This document shows positions 1 to 8,354 of a DNA stretch of 64,000 nucleotides, one piece after another (the stretch's first letter is position 1; every line of letters begins with the position of its first letter). Origin of the DNA: Chitinophagaceae bacterium UBA1953 (GTDB lineage: Bacteria; Bacteroidota; Bacteroidia; Chitinophagales; Chitinophagaceae); contig DDEN01000024.1 in assembly GCA_002336115.1 (NCBI GenBank), forward strand, positions 1-64,000, written 5' to 3'. Under the pieces are notes generated by a model. The model saw nothing but the letters and a program-made list of their open reading frames with translations, was not told the DNA's origin and searched no databases. The translations under genes were made by a program, and so were the position numbers.

Positions 1-364
1 TATCTCTTTTTACAGAAACAATACCGTCAATCTTTATGTTTTCTGCAAGCCAGTCATAGTATTTCTTTCTTGATTCAATATGACTGGCCTTTGTCTTGGC
101 CGGATTTCCTTCCACCCCTAATTCTGCAGGTGGTTTTATATGAATATCAATGTCCTCTGAAAACCGGTCTATAATTTTATAGCCCTTTGATAAAGATGTT
201 CCTCCTTTCAGTTCAAAATCTAATCCCTGTTTCTTCAATCCATACAGCACATGCATAATCCAGTAATCCTTCTCAATAAGTCCGGGCAGTATATTGTTTC
301 TATCTGCCAGTATATTCAGCAAGTCTGAAAAGTCTTTATGATTATGCAGGTAGCCGTTAGCCAT
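1..364 (-). CDS. AbiEii/AbiGii-family nucleotidyltransferase toxin (partial)
   Basis: Only the N-terminal about 121 residues are inside the window; the gene continues beyond base 1. The product contains an EKDYW segment, then a KGGTSLSKGY motif and a SEDIDIHI motif. Together these are the signature of the AbiEii nucleotidyltransferase fold (GGxSL, then DxD-type metal ligands). Family members act as toxins of type IV-like AbiE systems that give abortive phage infection or plasmid stability, probably by modifying RNA. The ATG at 364 sits one base beyond the TAA of the upstream antitoxin gene, so the two are probably translationally coupled. It is cargo of the mobile element. Family assignment is strong from motifs; the cellular target is unknown. 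Confidence 0.85.
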   Translation of the reverse strand, partial: MANGYLHNHKDFSDLLNILADRNNILPGLIEKDYWIMHVLYGLKKQGLDFELKGGTSLSKGYKIIDRFSEDIDIHIKPPAELGVEGNPAKTKASHIESRKKYYDWLAENIKIDGIVSVKRD

Positions 365-365
365 A

Positions 366-950
366 TTAAAGAGTATGAGGTTGTAGCAGGGGAGCAAATA
401 ATTTCTTTGCCTTTACACTGCCATATTCCACTACTGAATGTTTCAGCTTTTTCTTATCCATCACTTCAACTTTGTCTGCCACTTTCTTCAATACTTCGCT
501 GCTATCTTCTGCCAATGATTCAAGATTATTTACTAAATCAACCAATAAAAATTCGGGTGTTAGCTTTTTAGGAAAGTGAGGTTTTATCTTAAACTGAAAT
601 GTTTTATTGCCCAGCTTGAATTCGCCATGGCGTTTATGATTATACACTGTTCTTACATTATACAATTGGGTGGTGCCCACACCCAGGCTGTTATATACAT
701 TTGGTGTGGTAAGCAAAAAGCGATGGTCTTTTAAAAAACTTTCAACCAGCATATTTTCATCAGGTGGTGTTTTGCCAAAGGCACTTTCTTTTGGGTAATA
801 GTACAGCCCCTGAGACAGTTTTTGCAAAGTCCCTTCCTGCACCAATTCATCCAGGTGCCGGTCAACCGATTTAGACCAATTGGCCAGCTCAGTACGGCGA
901 TAAACCTCACCCGGTGTTAGTTGCCTTTTTAATTGTTGTAACCTGCTCAT
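366..950 (-). CDS. AbiEi-type antitoxin / DUF6088-like protein
   Basis: A protein of about 194 residues if started at the ATG at 950 (a start at 980 would add ten residues; 950 gives the more typical N-terminus, MSRLQQLKRQLTPGEVYRR). The N-terminal 60 residues look like a winged helix that would bind its own promoter: LTPGEVYRRTELANWS, then HLDELVQEGTLQKLSQGLYYYP. The rest has the mixed alpha/beta character of AbiEi-like antitoxins. It directly precedes the AbiEii-type toxin gene with no spacing, the normal antitoxin-toxin order. In characterised AbiE systems the antitoxin represses the operon and counters the toxin without forming a stable complex with it. Function here is inferred from pairing and fold. 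Confidence 0.75.
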   Translation of the reverse strand: MSRLQQLKRQLTPGEVYRRTELANWSKSVDRHLDELVQEGTLQKLSQGLYYYPKESAFGKTPPDENMLVESFLKDHRFLLTTPNVYNSLGVGTTQLYNVRTVYNHKRHGEFKLGNKTFQFKIKPHFPKKLTPEFLLVDLVNNLESLAEDSSEVLKKVADKVEVMDKKKLKHSVVEYGSVKAKKLFAPLLQPHTL

Positions 951-1283
951 ATACTTTTCATTTACAGAACAAAAGTACAATAATTTTCAATAAATAGCTG
1001 AATTTTAATTTAAAATTCATGCAAATATTAAACTAATATACTGATATTCAATGTCATTTATAAGTTAATGCCAATAGATAGCTTCTTATTTTACTATCGC
1101 ATTGATATAAATTGATGAGAAAGAATGGAAATCAGGAGCCCGGCTAATCAGCTGTTCCCCCTAAGTTTATGGTTAGTTTTGTAGCCAACCGATTTCGTGA
1201 CGAGACATTACAAATCCTCACTGTTATTCCATCTACTCAATTTACACAGATTTCATGTTGTGTGCTGGGCTTCTCGATGGTCG
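951..1283. other. AT-rich intergenic stretch between AbiE pair and PLD nuclease
   Basis: No convincing gene is present. The first about 150 bases are very AT-rich and should carry the abiE promoter, though I see no clean match to the phylum consensus. The last part contains the left arm of an imperfect inverted repeat that flanks the PLD nuclease gene. Confidence 0.5.
1257..1271 (+). repeat. Left arm of inverted repeat flanking the PLD nuclease gene
   Basis: The sequence gttgtgtgctgggct matches the reverse complement of 2497-2511 at 13 of 15 positions. It lies just beyond the 3' end of the nuclease gene, so the two arms bracket that gene exactly. They may mark a cassette boundary. Confidence 0.5.
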
Positions 1284-2468
1284 CTATTCTTCGTAATAAA
1301 TTGCGTCCAAAAAGGCCGCCCTTGCGTTACTAATTTGTTGTTCTTGTTTTGTCGTAGTAGTTGGATTTAACCACCATTCAGAATCGTAAATTCTCTCAAT
1401 AATGTGTTCCCAATAACCTTTATAATCTATTTCAGATTTACTTACATCGAAATCTTTACAAAATTTTTTCTGATTTTTTGATGTTAGGCAATAGAAAACG
1501 TCTGGTCTTTTCATTGCTAAAAGTCTTGAAGCAACCCCAACGTAGTTTCCAGAAAATACTTTTGTAAAATGTGTTACAAAATTATCGTAGTGAGTTCTTG
1601 TAATTTGTCCACTTAAAGGAATTTGGTCGATTGCAATTGAGATGTTTTTGTTATTAATTATTATTTCGTGAACAAAATCTCCACGTCCCTTCATACTTCC
1701 GAAATATCCCCAGTCAATATTATATTTTGTTGGTGCTCCAGCGATAAATTTTCTTTCGTCATCTTTCAGCTCACTGAAATGTTCAACGGAACTAAAAAGC
1801 TCTTGAGAAATTTCAATAACCTTCAATCTACGGTCAAGCCCATGAGCATCTTCTTTTCTGATTCTTGCAACAAATTCTTTCCAAGTCATATTAATTACTG
1901 GAACATCATGAATTGGCTTGCTGTCGTTTTCATCACTTCCGTATAAACCAGATAGGCTTTTAATTTTTGGTCGTTGGTTTTTCCAAATTGTCTTGTAACG
2001 TAAAAGGTCTGTTTCTGATAATGCTTTAGAAATTTTCCAGCTTTCTTCTACGAGTTTAAATGCTGACTGCAAAAAAACCTCCGAATTATTGTCTTTGCAG
2101 CTAACCAAAGTATTAGCTTCTGTATTTTTATTAAACGCTTCTCTTGTGAAATTTGAACTGCCAACAATTATTTCCCAGTCGGTGTCTGTGTTATGGAACA
2201 AGTAAAGTTTTGGATGAAATGTTCCTTGTGGCTGATTTACAAATTGTACATTTTTATTGCCCAAAAATGTTTGAATAAAGTCAGGATGAGTTTGGTAAAA
2301 GTGGATACCAACTACAATTTTTTTTATTTTGTTTTTGTTTGATAGTAAGTCGTCAAAATGTTTTGAAGCAACGCCTGCCCAAGCTGTCGCCCAGTAGAAA
2401 CTTTTGTATTGTTTTGTAAGCCGTTTAAATTCCGTCTCTAATTGTGTCGAACTGATTAGTAATTTCAT
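1284..2468 (-). CDS. Phospholipase D-fold (HKD) nuclease-like protein
   Basis: 394 residues. The N-terminal about 140 residues carry one PLD/HKD half-site: GTFHPKLYLF (H-x-K) around residue 80, then IIVGSSNFT with a following N-x-E (NKNTEAN). This pattern is typical of single-HKD nucleases and DNA-repair or restriction-associated PLD proteins that act as dimers. The remaining 250 residues have no motif I recognise; SxWWLNP near the C-terminus is conspicuous. It has no signal peptide, so it should act in the cytoplasm. It is transcribed opposite to the tra genes and bracketed by an inverted repeat, next to an AbiE pair, which suggests a defence-type cargo gene. Substrate (DNA, RNA or phospholipid) cannot be told from sequence. 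Confidence 0.65.
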   Translation of the reverse strand: MKLLISSTQLETEFKRLTKQYKSFYWATAWAGVASKHFDDLLSNKNKIKKIVVGIHFYQTHPDFIQTFLGNKNVQFVNQPQGTFHPKLYLFHNTDTDWEIIVGSSNFTREAFNKNTEANTLVSCKDNNSEVFLQSAFKLVEESWKISKALSETDLLRYKTIWKNQRPKIKSLSGLYGSDENDSKPIHDVPVINMTWKEFVARIRKEDAHGLDRRLKVIEISQELFSSVEHFSELKDDERKFIAGAPTKYNIDWGYFGSMKGRGDFVHEIIINNKNISIAIDQIPLSGQITRTHYDNFVTHFTKVFSGNYVGVASRLLAMKRPDVFYCLTSKNQKKFCKDFDVSKSEIDYKGYWEHIIERIYDSEWWLNPTTTTKQEQQISNARAAFLDAIYYEE

Positions 2469-2496
2469 TAGTCTTTTTGAAGTTTGGGTTCGTCAT

Positions 2497-2511
2497 AGCC
2501 TGGCACACAAC
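2497..2511 (-). repeat. Right arm of inverted repeat flanking the PLD nuclease gene
   Basis: On the minus strand it reads gttgtgtgccaggct, pairing with 1257-1271 with two differences. It lies in the leader between the nuclease start and traK, followed by gactgccgcactcacttgc. This type of sequence resembles the attC-like boundaries of Bacteroidetes gene cassettes, but I cannot fold or align it here. Confidence 0.5.
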
Positions 2512-2670
2512 CCGATGACTGCCGCACTCACTTGCATAGTTTAAAAGTGAAAATCAATGAATAAATATACAAATAAAAAGCAGTTAGCCCTACCTCACTT
2601 ACCTTACAATTCCCCTTCTTGGTAACATAATTGCAGAATATACAATTGTGAGTTTGGTAAAATGTGAGCA

Positions 2671-3288
2671 ATGTTTCAGAAAACAAAAAATATAGATACG
2701 GCTTTTCGGTATATCCGCTTATTCAGCCTGGCATTTTTGGCTGCTTGTGTTATCATTTCTCTTTTTATTGCCTATAAGAGTTATCAATTATCCTCTCAAT
2801 CTCAGAACAAAGTTTTTATACTGGCAAACGGCAAAGCATTAGAAGCTTATGCAGCCGACAGAAAGGATAATATTCCAGTGGAAGCTAAAGACCACGTAAA
2901 AATGTTTCATCATTATTTCTTCTCACTCGACCCGGATGATAAAGTGATACAGGCAAATATCACAAAGGCATTATACCTGGCAGATAATTCTGCAAAGCAG
3001 CAATATGACAACCTGAAAGAGAATGGCTATTATTCAAATCTTATATCGGGCAACATCAGTCAGGAAATCACAGTGGACAGCATCATAATCAACACCGATG
3101 TGTACCCATTTTATTTCAGGTATAAGGGTGAACAGAAAATTATTCGTCCTACCACCATTGTAACCAGGAATCTGATTACCGAAGGATACCTGAGAAATGT
3201 TTCCCGTAGTGATAATAATTCACATGGCTTTTTAATAGAAAAATGGCGGACGTTGGAAAATACTGACATCAACATTCAAAACAGGTAG
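2671..3288 (+). CDS. traK: Conjugative transposon protein TraK
   Basis: 205 residues, the usual length for Bacteroides-type TraK. One N-terminal membrane helix (about residues 14-36, FSLAFLAACVIISLFIAY) is followed by a soluble domain, as in VirB8-like components of the mating-pair apparatus. The start ATG at 2671 is chosen because the following residues begin a typical MFQKTKNIDTAFRYIR cytoplasmic segment. It heads the run traK, traL-like, traM, traN with near-zero spacing. Unusually, traJ is not directly upstream; instead a minus-strand cargo gene is. Identity is from family recognition of the sequence and gene order. Confidence 0.85.
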   Translation: MFQKTKNIDTAFRYIRLFSLAFLAACVIISLFIAYKSYQLSSQSQNKVFILANGKALEAYAADRKDNIPVEAKDHVKMFHHYFFSLDPDDKVIQANITKALYLADNSAKQQYDNLKENGYYSNLISGNISQEITVDSIIINTDVYPFYFRYKGEQKIIRPTTIVTRNLITEGYLRNVSRSDNNSHGFLIEKWRTLENTDINIQNR

Positions 3289-3289
3289 T

Positions 3290-3787
3290 ATGTGGTTATT
3301 CAAAAAGCGGAAAAAAGAAGTACAGTCAGATGATAAAACTACAGTATCTGATAAAGTGGCTGGTAAAATTGCCGGTGTCGGCATTAAAGCACAACAGCTA
3401 TTTGCAGAAAAAATGAATAGAACATTTATGAAAACAGATTTTAAAAGATTAAAACTGATACTGATATTTTTCTGCGTTTCCGCAGGCGGCTATAGTATTT
3501 ATCTTATTGCCAGCAGTGTTTTCAGTCATGAAAGAAAAGAGAAAGCTTTTGAGATACAGGCAATGGATATTCCAAAGCACTTTGATAAAACGGGAGATGA
3601 AACCGTAATGCCCGATGCAACTGTAGATGAACAAACTTATTTACAAATACAGGACTTTAGAAAATACATGGATAGTTTAAAATTGAATAGAACGAATGAA
3701 TACGACAGCATTCTGCAGGCCCGGCCGGGTTTGATGGATAGTGTGCAGGTGCTTGAACAAATTTATTTATCACAAAAACAAAAATGA
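3290..3787 (+). CDS. TraL-like small conjugation protein
   Basis: 165 residues, starting two bases after traK. The N-terminus is very basic (MWLFKKRKKEV). A single membrane segment lies around residues 55-75 (LILIFFCVSAGGYSIYLIASSV), and the C-terminal half is charged and predicted helical. Position between traK and traM fits the traL slot of Bacteroides conjugative transposons, whose products are small inner-membrane proteins of poorly known role. The stop overlaps the traM start (ATGA), indicating translational coupling. Assignment rests mainly on position and topology; sequence similarity is not something I can test here. Confidence 0.6.
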   Translation: MWLFKKRKKEVQSDDKTTVSDKVAGKIAGVGIKAQQLFAEKMNRTFMKTDFKRLKLILIFFCVSAGGYSIYLIASSVFSHERKEKAFEIQAMDIPKHFDKTGDETVMPDATVDEQTYLQIQDFRKYMDSLKLNRTNEYDSILQARPGLMDSVQVLEQIYLSQKQK

Positions 3788-5073
3788 AGTGTATGAGTAG
3801 TGTGCAAAGGTCGCAGGCCTTCCTGCGGAAACGGAAAATGATGCTGGTGTTACCGCTGCTGGTAATACCATTTCTCACAATGGCATTTTGGGCATTGGGT
3901 GGCGGGAAAGGTAATGAACCTGTTATTGCAAACGAGCAGAAAGGATTGAATCTAAACCTTCCTGATGCTAAAATGAAGGATGAAAATCTTACTGATAAAC
4001 TTAGTTTTTATGATAAAGCTGATAAGGATTCTGCCAAGCTGGAAGAATGGATGCGGACAGACCCGTATTACCAACATAAAGAAGATACTGGCTACATTCC
4101 TGTAAACGAATTAGAATTACTTACGCAAAACTCAGCTTCAAAATATAATCAGCGTCTCAATTCATCGCCGTATGAAACATCGTCAAATAATCCTGAACAA
4201 AAACTATTGCAAAAATTAGCATTGCTGCAAAAGGAAATCAACAAGCAGCCAGAAACAGAAACAACAGGTAATAATGAAGTTTCATTGTCCAATCAGGGTG
4301 ATGAATTTTCAAACGAAATTGACAGGCTTGAAAATATGATGCTGACTATGGATAAGACCAATACCGGCGACCCTGAAATGCAGCAACTCAATGGAACTTT
4401 AGAGCGGATATTAGACATCCTGCATCCGCAACGGGTAAAAGATAAACTCAAAGAAAAATCATTACAACAAAAGCAGGTAGTATTTGCTGTCACAACTTCA
4501 CCCAGGTTGGCAAATGTATCATTGATAGATACGATTAAGAAAAAAACAAACAGCACAAATGAATTTTATGGAGCAACAAAAGAAGCAGAAGAAGTTGCTG
4601 ACGGTTTTGCTATTGAAGCGGTGGTGCACAGTAACCAGTCATTAGTAAACGGTGCTGTTATTCAGTTACGACTTTATACAGATGTTTTTATAAATGGTGT
4701 ACTCATACCGAAAGGAACTCCTGTTAACGGAATTGCATCATTAAATAATGAGCGGCTGGAAGCAGAAATCAATTCTATCCGTTACAAAAATCAACTCTTT
4801 CCGGTAAAGCTTGAACTCTACGATTTTGATGGCCTGCCTGGTATTTATATCCCTGGTTCTATCAGTAGGGATGTAGCAAAAAACTCTGCCGATAATAGTT
4901 TGCAGTTAATGGAGCTTACCACTCTTGACCCTTCTTTAAAAGCACAAGCGGCGGCTGCCGGAATCAACACCGTAAAAAGTTTAATGAGCCGGAAAGTAAA
5001 ACAGGTAAAGGTGATGATTAAAGAAGGATATAAGGTTTTGCTGAAAGATAAGAATACCGAAGAAACCGATTAA
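3784..5073 (+). CDS. traM: Conjugative transposon protein TraM
   Basis: 429 residues. A short basic cytoplasmic N-terminus precedes one membrane helix (MMLVLPLLVIPFLTMAFWAL, residues about 19-38). A long charged linker follows, then a C-terminal periplasmic domain (from about residue 270) rich in beta strands with GAVIQLRLYTDVFINGVLIPKGTPV, the conserved TraM block that resembles VirB10-type proteins. It overlaps the upstream gene by four bases and precedes traN by 20. Its likely role is as a scaffold spanning from inner to outer membrane in the conjugation channel. Confidence 0.85.
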   Translation: MKCMSSVQRSQAFLRKRKMMLVLPLLVIPFLTMAFWALGGGKGNEPVIANEQKGLNLNLPDAKMKDENLTDKLSFYDKADKDSAKLEEWMRTDPYYQHKEDTGYIPVNELELLTQNSASKYNQRLNSSPYETSSNNPEQKLLQKLALLQKEINKQPETETTGNNEVSLSNQGDEFSNEIDRLENMMLTMDKTNTGDPEMQQLNGTLERILDILHPQRVKDKLKEKSLQQKQVVFAVTTSPRLANVSLIDTIKKKTNSTNEFYGATKEAEEVADGFAIEAVVHSNQSLVNGAVIQLRLYTDVFINGVLIPKGTPVNGIASLNNERLEAEINSIRYKNQLFPVKLELYDFDGLPGIYIPGSISRDVAKNSADNSLQLMELTTLDPSLKAQAAAAGINTVKSLMSRKVKQVKVMIKEGYKVLLKDKNTEETD

Positions 5074-5093
5074 TAAATGTAAAAATCAAAGCA

Positions 5094-5858
5094 ATGAAAA
5101 GAATAGTGAGTATGATTTGTGTATGCTTTGCAATAATTGCCGCTCATGCACAAACAAAGTTGAACATTACAACAGATAAAACTACCAGCCTGGTTTTCCC
5201 ATTTGCCATAAAGCATGTTGACAGGGGCACGGCGTCTGTACTGGCACAGCAAGTTAAAGAAGCTCCTGAGATATTATTAGTGAAAGCAGCAGCAAAAGAT
5301 TTTACAGAAACCAATTTAAGCGTAGTTACGGATGACGGAAGTGTTTATGCTTTTACAGTTAATTATGATAGTAAACCTACAGTATGGGTACTTTATCTTC
5401 CTATAAACAGAACGGCTACTATTAGTTCTTATGCCAATATGATTTTGGATAATGAAAGAACTGTCAACAAGATTAAAGACAAGAAATACAACATGCAGGC
5501 GGGAGTCAGAGGGATTTACATTAAAGACAATACCATCTACTATCAGCTATACATCAACAATGATGGCACAGTTGATTATGATGTTGACCTGCTCCGCTTT
5601 TTTATTAAAGATAAGAAACGAAGCAAAAGAACGGCAGTGCAGGAAATGGAACAGAAGCCTGTTTATACAGCAGGCAACGTCAGTAAAGTAAAAGGCAACA
5701 GCAATACCGTCTTTGTACTAGCACTGGAAAAATTTACTATCCCGGATAAAAAATATTTGGCTGTAAAAATTACAGAGAAAAACGGGGGCAGGCATTTTCT
5801 GCTTAAAGTAAATAACAAGGATATAATGAAGTCGAAAGTATTACCCGATTTAAAATGA
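5094..5858 (+). CDS. traN: Conjugative transposon protein TraN (DUF4138)
   Basis: 254 residues with a cleavable signal peptide (MKRIVSMICVCFAIIAAHAQ). The mature protein begins with a beta-rich domain carrying the TTDKTTSLVFPFAIKHVDRG block that is diagnostic of Bacteroidetes TraN/DUF4138. In the model of these elements TraN is the VirB9-like outer-membrane partner of TraM. It is somewhat shorter than CTnDOT-type TraN (about 330 residues). Its stop overlaps the start of the next ORF (ATGA). Confidence 0.85.
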   Translation: MKRIVSMICVCFAIIAAHAQTKLNITTDKTTSLVFPFAIKHVDRGTASVLAQQVKEAPEILLVKAAAKDFTETNLSVVTDDGSVYAFTVNYDSKPTVWVLYLPINRTATISSYANMILDNERTVNKIKDKKYNMQAGVRGIYIKDNTIYYQLYINNDGTVDYDVDLLRFFIKDKKRSKRTAVQEMEQKPVYTAGNVSKVKGNSNTVFVLALEKFTIPDKKYLAVKITEKNGGRHFLLKVNNKDIMKSKVLPDLK

Positions 5859-7081
5859 CAACTGAACATCCGATAGCAGATGAAGTGCTCGACCTGGTGA
5901 GTATTGCTTTGGCAAAAGGCGAACACTACATGGCGTATAACAACAGCCTTTATTTTATAGATGAGAAGGATGTGCATTTTTTTAAGACAAGGAATGATGC
6001 AGTTGAATTCGCAGAAAATAATGTAAGTGACCGTGACAGGTTCTCTGTACTTCATTTCAATTCAGTAAAAGATATTTTGAATCAGATTCCATACGGAGAG
6101 AAACTTCAACGCCAGCTCAATATTGACCCTGATGCAAACGGTTTGTATAACAAAGATGGCAATGATTTTACAGATGCCTTGATTGACCACTTAGAATCAC
6201 AGCAATTATTATTTAATAAACAATTAAAAACAGATGTTATGAACAACGAAAATCTTCAGTATTTGAAAGACAATATCAAATACATGGGCTTTGGTGAAAA
6301 CATGTACCGGGAACTGGAAAGAAATCTTGGTGAAGGGAAAGCAGAGTTTCAACTGCATTTCGCTGCCGAAATCAACAAGAAGCCTTTTGAGGCTACGCTG
6401 AATTTCCGCAAGTCCGATTCTACAGACATGTATTTCTTCAACAATTACAATGCTTCATTGGAAAAAAGCAACGGTGAGAAGAATGAACAAACCTTCTACC
6501 TGAATAAAGGTAAAGGTGTAACTGCTAAGGAAGCTTATAACCTGCTGGATGGCCGGGCTGTTCACAAAGACCTTACTACCAAAGAAGGCCAGCCTTACAA
6601 AGCCTGGATACAGCTTGACTTTGAAAACAAGGACAAGAACAACAATTTTGAAGTGAAGCAATTTCACGAAAACTATGGCTATGATTTGAAAGCTGCAGTA
6701 GGAAAATTTGCAGTAGCAGAATTAAACGACCCGGAAAAAGCAAAGGCGCTGATGCAATCATTGGAAAAAGGAAATGTACAATCGGTAACTATTGAAAAAG
6801 ATGGCAGCGGCCATAAGATGTTTATGGAAGCTGACCCTCAATACAAAAAGGTAACCATGTACGATTCAAACATGAAGATGGTAGCCAAAGAATCGCTGGA
6901 GCAATACAAATCCGGCATTGATAAAGGCAGCAAAGAAGTAAAGGCAGGCCAGGAAAATGATAAAAAAAAAGGCTTGAAACAGGAGCCTAAAGCTGAAATG
7001 GAAAAACTGGAGAAAAAGAATGAACAAAGTTTATTGCCGAAAAAAAGAATAAGTAATGGCAAAGGTTTAGGGGTGTCATAG
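5855..7081 (+). CDS. Element-encoded hypothetical protein with two related modules
   Basis: 408 residues, no signal peptide, translationally coupled to traN by a four-base overlap. The central part (about 155-245) contains a module with FxATLNFRKSDSTDMYFFNNY and TAKEAYNLLDGRAVHKDL. The C-terminal 60 residues are highly charged and end in LLPKKRISNGKGLGVS. Similar ends occur in DUF3945/DUF4099-type proteins of Bacteroidetes mobile elements, which I offer only as a resemblance. The next gene has a matching EAY block and a matching KKKRI tail, so the two look like diverged paralogues. Function unknown. Confidence 0.6.
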   Translation: MTTEHPIADEVLDLVSIALAKGEHYMAYNNSLYFIDEKDVHFFKTRNDAVEFAENNVSDRDRFSVLHFNSVKDILNQIPYGEKLQRQLNIDPDANGLYNKDGNDFTDALIDHLESQQLLFNKQLKTDVMNNENLQYLKDNIKYMGFGENMYRELERNLGEGKAEFQLHFAAEINKKPFEATLNFRKSDSTDMYFFNNYNASLEKSNGEKNEQTFYLNKGKGVTAKEAYNLLDGRAVHKDLTTKEGQPYKAWIQLDFENKDKNNNFEVKQFHENYGYDLKAAVGKFAVAELNDPEKAKALMQSLEKGNVQSVTIEKDGSGHKMFMEADPQYKKVTMYDSNMKMVAKESLEQYKSGIDKGSKEVKAGQENDKKKGLKQEPKAEMEKLEKKNEQSLLPKKRISNGKGLGVS

Positions 7082-7122
7082 TACATCCCTAAACCATTTT
7101 AGTAATTTTCAAATGTGGTGCA

Positions 7123-7875
7123 ATGAATATCCAGAATATAGCAGAGTTGAGTAAGCAGTTAGGGGTGCTTGGCTTTCACGATGCCGGTAGCTTGCTGTTA
7201 AAACGAATCTGTTTTAAACCTGCTAATTTTTATCTGCCTCAAAGAGTGATTAAAGAAAAAGATGTAATGCTTTTCAGTTTGTATTTTGAACAGTTACAAA
7301 AAACTGACAACTACCGGCTGCAATACTATGATGTAACGCTGCAAAAAGCAAATGGCAGTTTAGCCTTGCCTGTTGATGGAGTAAACCCTGCAGAATTAGA
7401 AAAACAAATGGCAGCTATTGATTGGAAAAAAGCATTCAGTGTTGATGAGAAGAAGCAATGGAATCCTGATGATAAATCAACCTGGGAAACAGAATTGAAA
7501 ATTTCAGGTATCATGGATAACCTTTCCGCAATTGAACAATCAGAAACGGGAAAAGTTATTGCCTCTGCATTGAAACAAAAGTTCTGGGCAGGTACGTTGC
7601 ATCAGGAAATAGTTGGCTCAATCACACTTGTTAAAAACAAAGCAGATGTTAACCAACGGTTTTATATTTCTGAAGATGGTGGCGGTATTACAACAGATGA
7701 AGCCTATCGCTTTCTGCAAAACAAATACATGGAAAAACAATTGCAGCTTAAAAGAAAGCAAGCTGATAGTGGTGATGAATCAATTCCGGAAGAGTCTAAT
7801 GGTTCAAGTAGCGGACTACTGAAGAAAAAGCGAATAGCAGGCAGAGGAAAACGAAATAGAGTTAATCAGGATTAA
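7123..7875 (+). CDS. Element-encoded hypothetical protein, shorter paralogue of its neighbour
   Basis: 250 residues, soluble. It carries TTDEAYRFLQNKYMEKQL near residue 190 and ends in LLKKKRIAGRGKRNRVNQD. These parallel TAKEAYNLLDGRAVHKDL and LLPKKRISNGKGLGVS of the upstream gene. The conserved order (EAY block, charged linker, basic KKRI tail) suggests a shared domain plus a nucleic-acid or partner-binding tail. It is separated from the upstream gene by 41 bases and from the next by only five. No enzyme motif is visible and I do not recognise a family. Confidence 0.55.
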   Translation: MNIQNIAELSKQLGVLGFHDAGSLLLKRICFKPANFYLPQRVIKEKDVMLFSLYFEQLQKTDNYRLQYYDVTLQKANGSLALPVDGVNPAELEKQMAAIDWKKAFSVDEKKQWNPDDKSTWETELKISGIMDNLSAIEQSETGKVIASALKQKFWAGTLHQEIVGSITLVKNKADVNQRFYISEDGGGITTDEAYRFLQNKYMEKQLQLKRKQADSGDESIPEESNGSSSGLLKKKRIAGRGKRNRVNQD

Positions 7876-7880
7876 ACAGT

Positions 7881-8180
7881 ATGGACATCTTTCCGCCACT
7901 AACAGGCTTTTATTCTGCTATAGCCGCCGATACCCGTATCGGTGCTTCGCATATCAGCATTTACATGGCGTTGCTGCAGCAATGGAATGTTAATGGTGGA
8001 AGCAATCCAGTTAAAATCGAGAGGGCTTTAATTATGAAAGCTGCCAAAATAAGTGCCAGGCAAACCTACAACAAATGTATAAATCAGCTACAGGAATATG
8101 GTTATATTATTTATGAACCTTGTTCCAATCAATTTGAGGCAAGTGTAATTCACTTGAAAAATATAGAAATGAAAACATAA
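7881..8180 (+). CDS. Small predicted winged-helix protein
   Basis: 99 residues. The segment RALIMKAAKISARQTYNKCINQLQEYGYIIYEP has the pattern of a winged helix-turn-helix (helix, turn, recognition helix, hydrophobic strand), and similar small proteins are common between tra genes and recombinases of Bacteroidetes elements. It may regulate excision or transfer, but this is inference from fold only. It starts five bases after the preceding stop, so it belongs to the same transcription unit. Confidence 0.55.
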   Translation: MDIFPPLTGFYSAIAADTRIGASHISIYMALLQQWNVNGGSNPVKIERALIMKAAKISARQTYNKCINQLQEYGYIIYEPCSNQFEASVIHLKNIEMKT

Positions 8181-8200
8181 TAATAAATCAATTTCAATAA

Positions 8201-8209
8201 GAGGAGGTG
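8201..8209 (+). promoter_or_regulatory. Strong Shine-Dalgarno sequence (gaggaggtg)
   Basis: A nearly perfect anti-16S complement lies five bases before the ATG at 8214. Such strong sites are rare in this phylum and none of the neighbouring genes has one, so it both fixes the start of the 46-residue ORF and hints at a separate origin or high translation. Confidence 0.6.
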
Positions 8210-8213
8210 TGAT

Positions 8214-8354
8214 ATGGCGAGTGTGAAACCGGAACAGGTAATTGAAATTTTAAAGAGGCATAATGTGCATATCTCATTGGAGCAAGCGGTACTGATACTG
8301 GACTTTATGTTTAAATTTGCTAAGTTATCATTAACGCAAAACAGAAGCACATGA
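8214..8354 (+). CDS. Small ORF (46 aa) coupled to the recombinase
   Basis: Encodes 46 residues starting MASVKPEQVIEILKRHNVHIS and ending in NRST. The content is helical with an amphipathic C-terminal helix. It is preceded by a strong Shine-Dalgarno sequence and its TGA overlaps the ATG of the recombinase gene (ATGA at 8351-8354). Small ORFs placed directly before large serine recombinases can be directionality factors or simply translational enhancers; neither can be shown here. No known family recognised. Confidence 0.6.
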   Translation: MASVKPEQVIEILKRHNVHISLEQAVLILDFMFKFAKLSLTQNRST

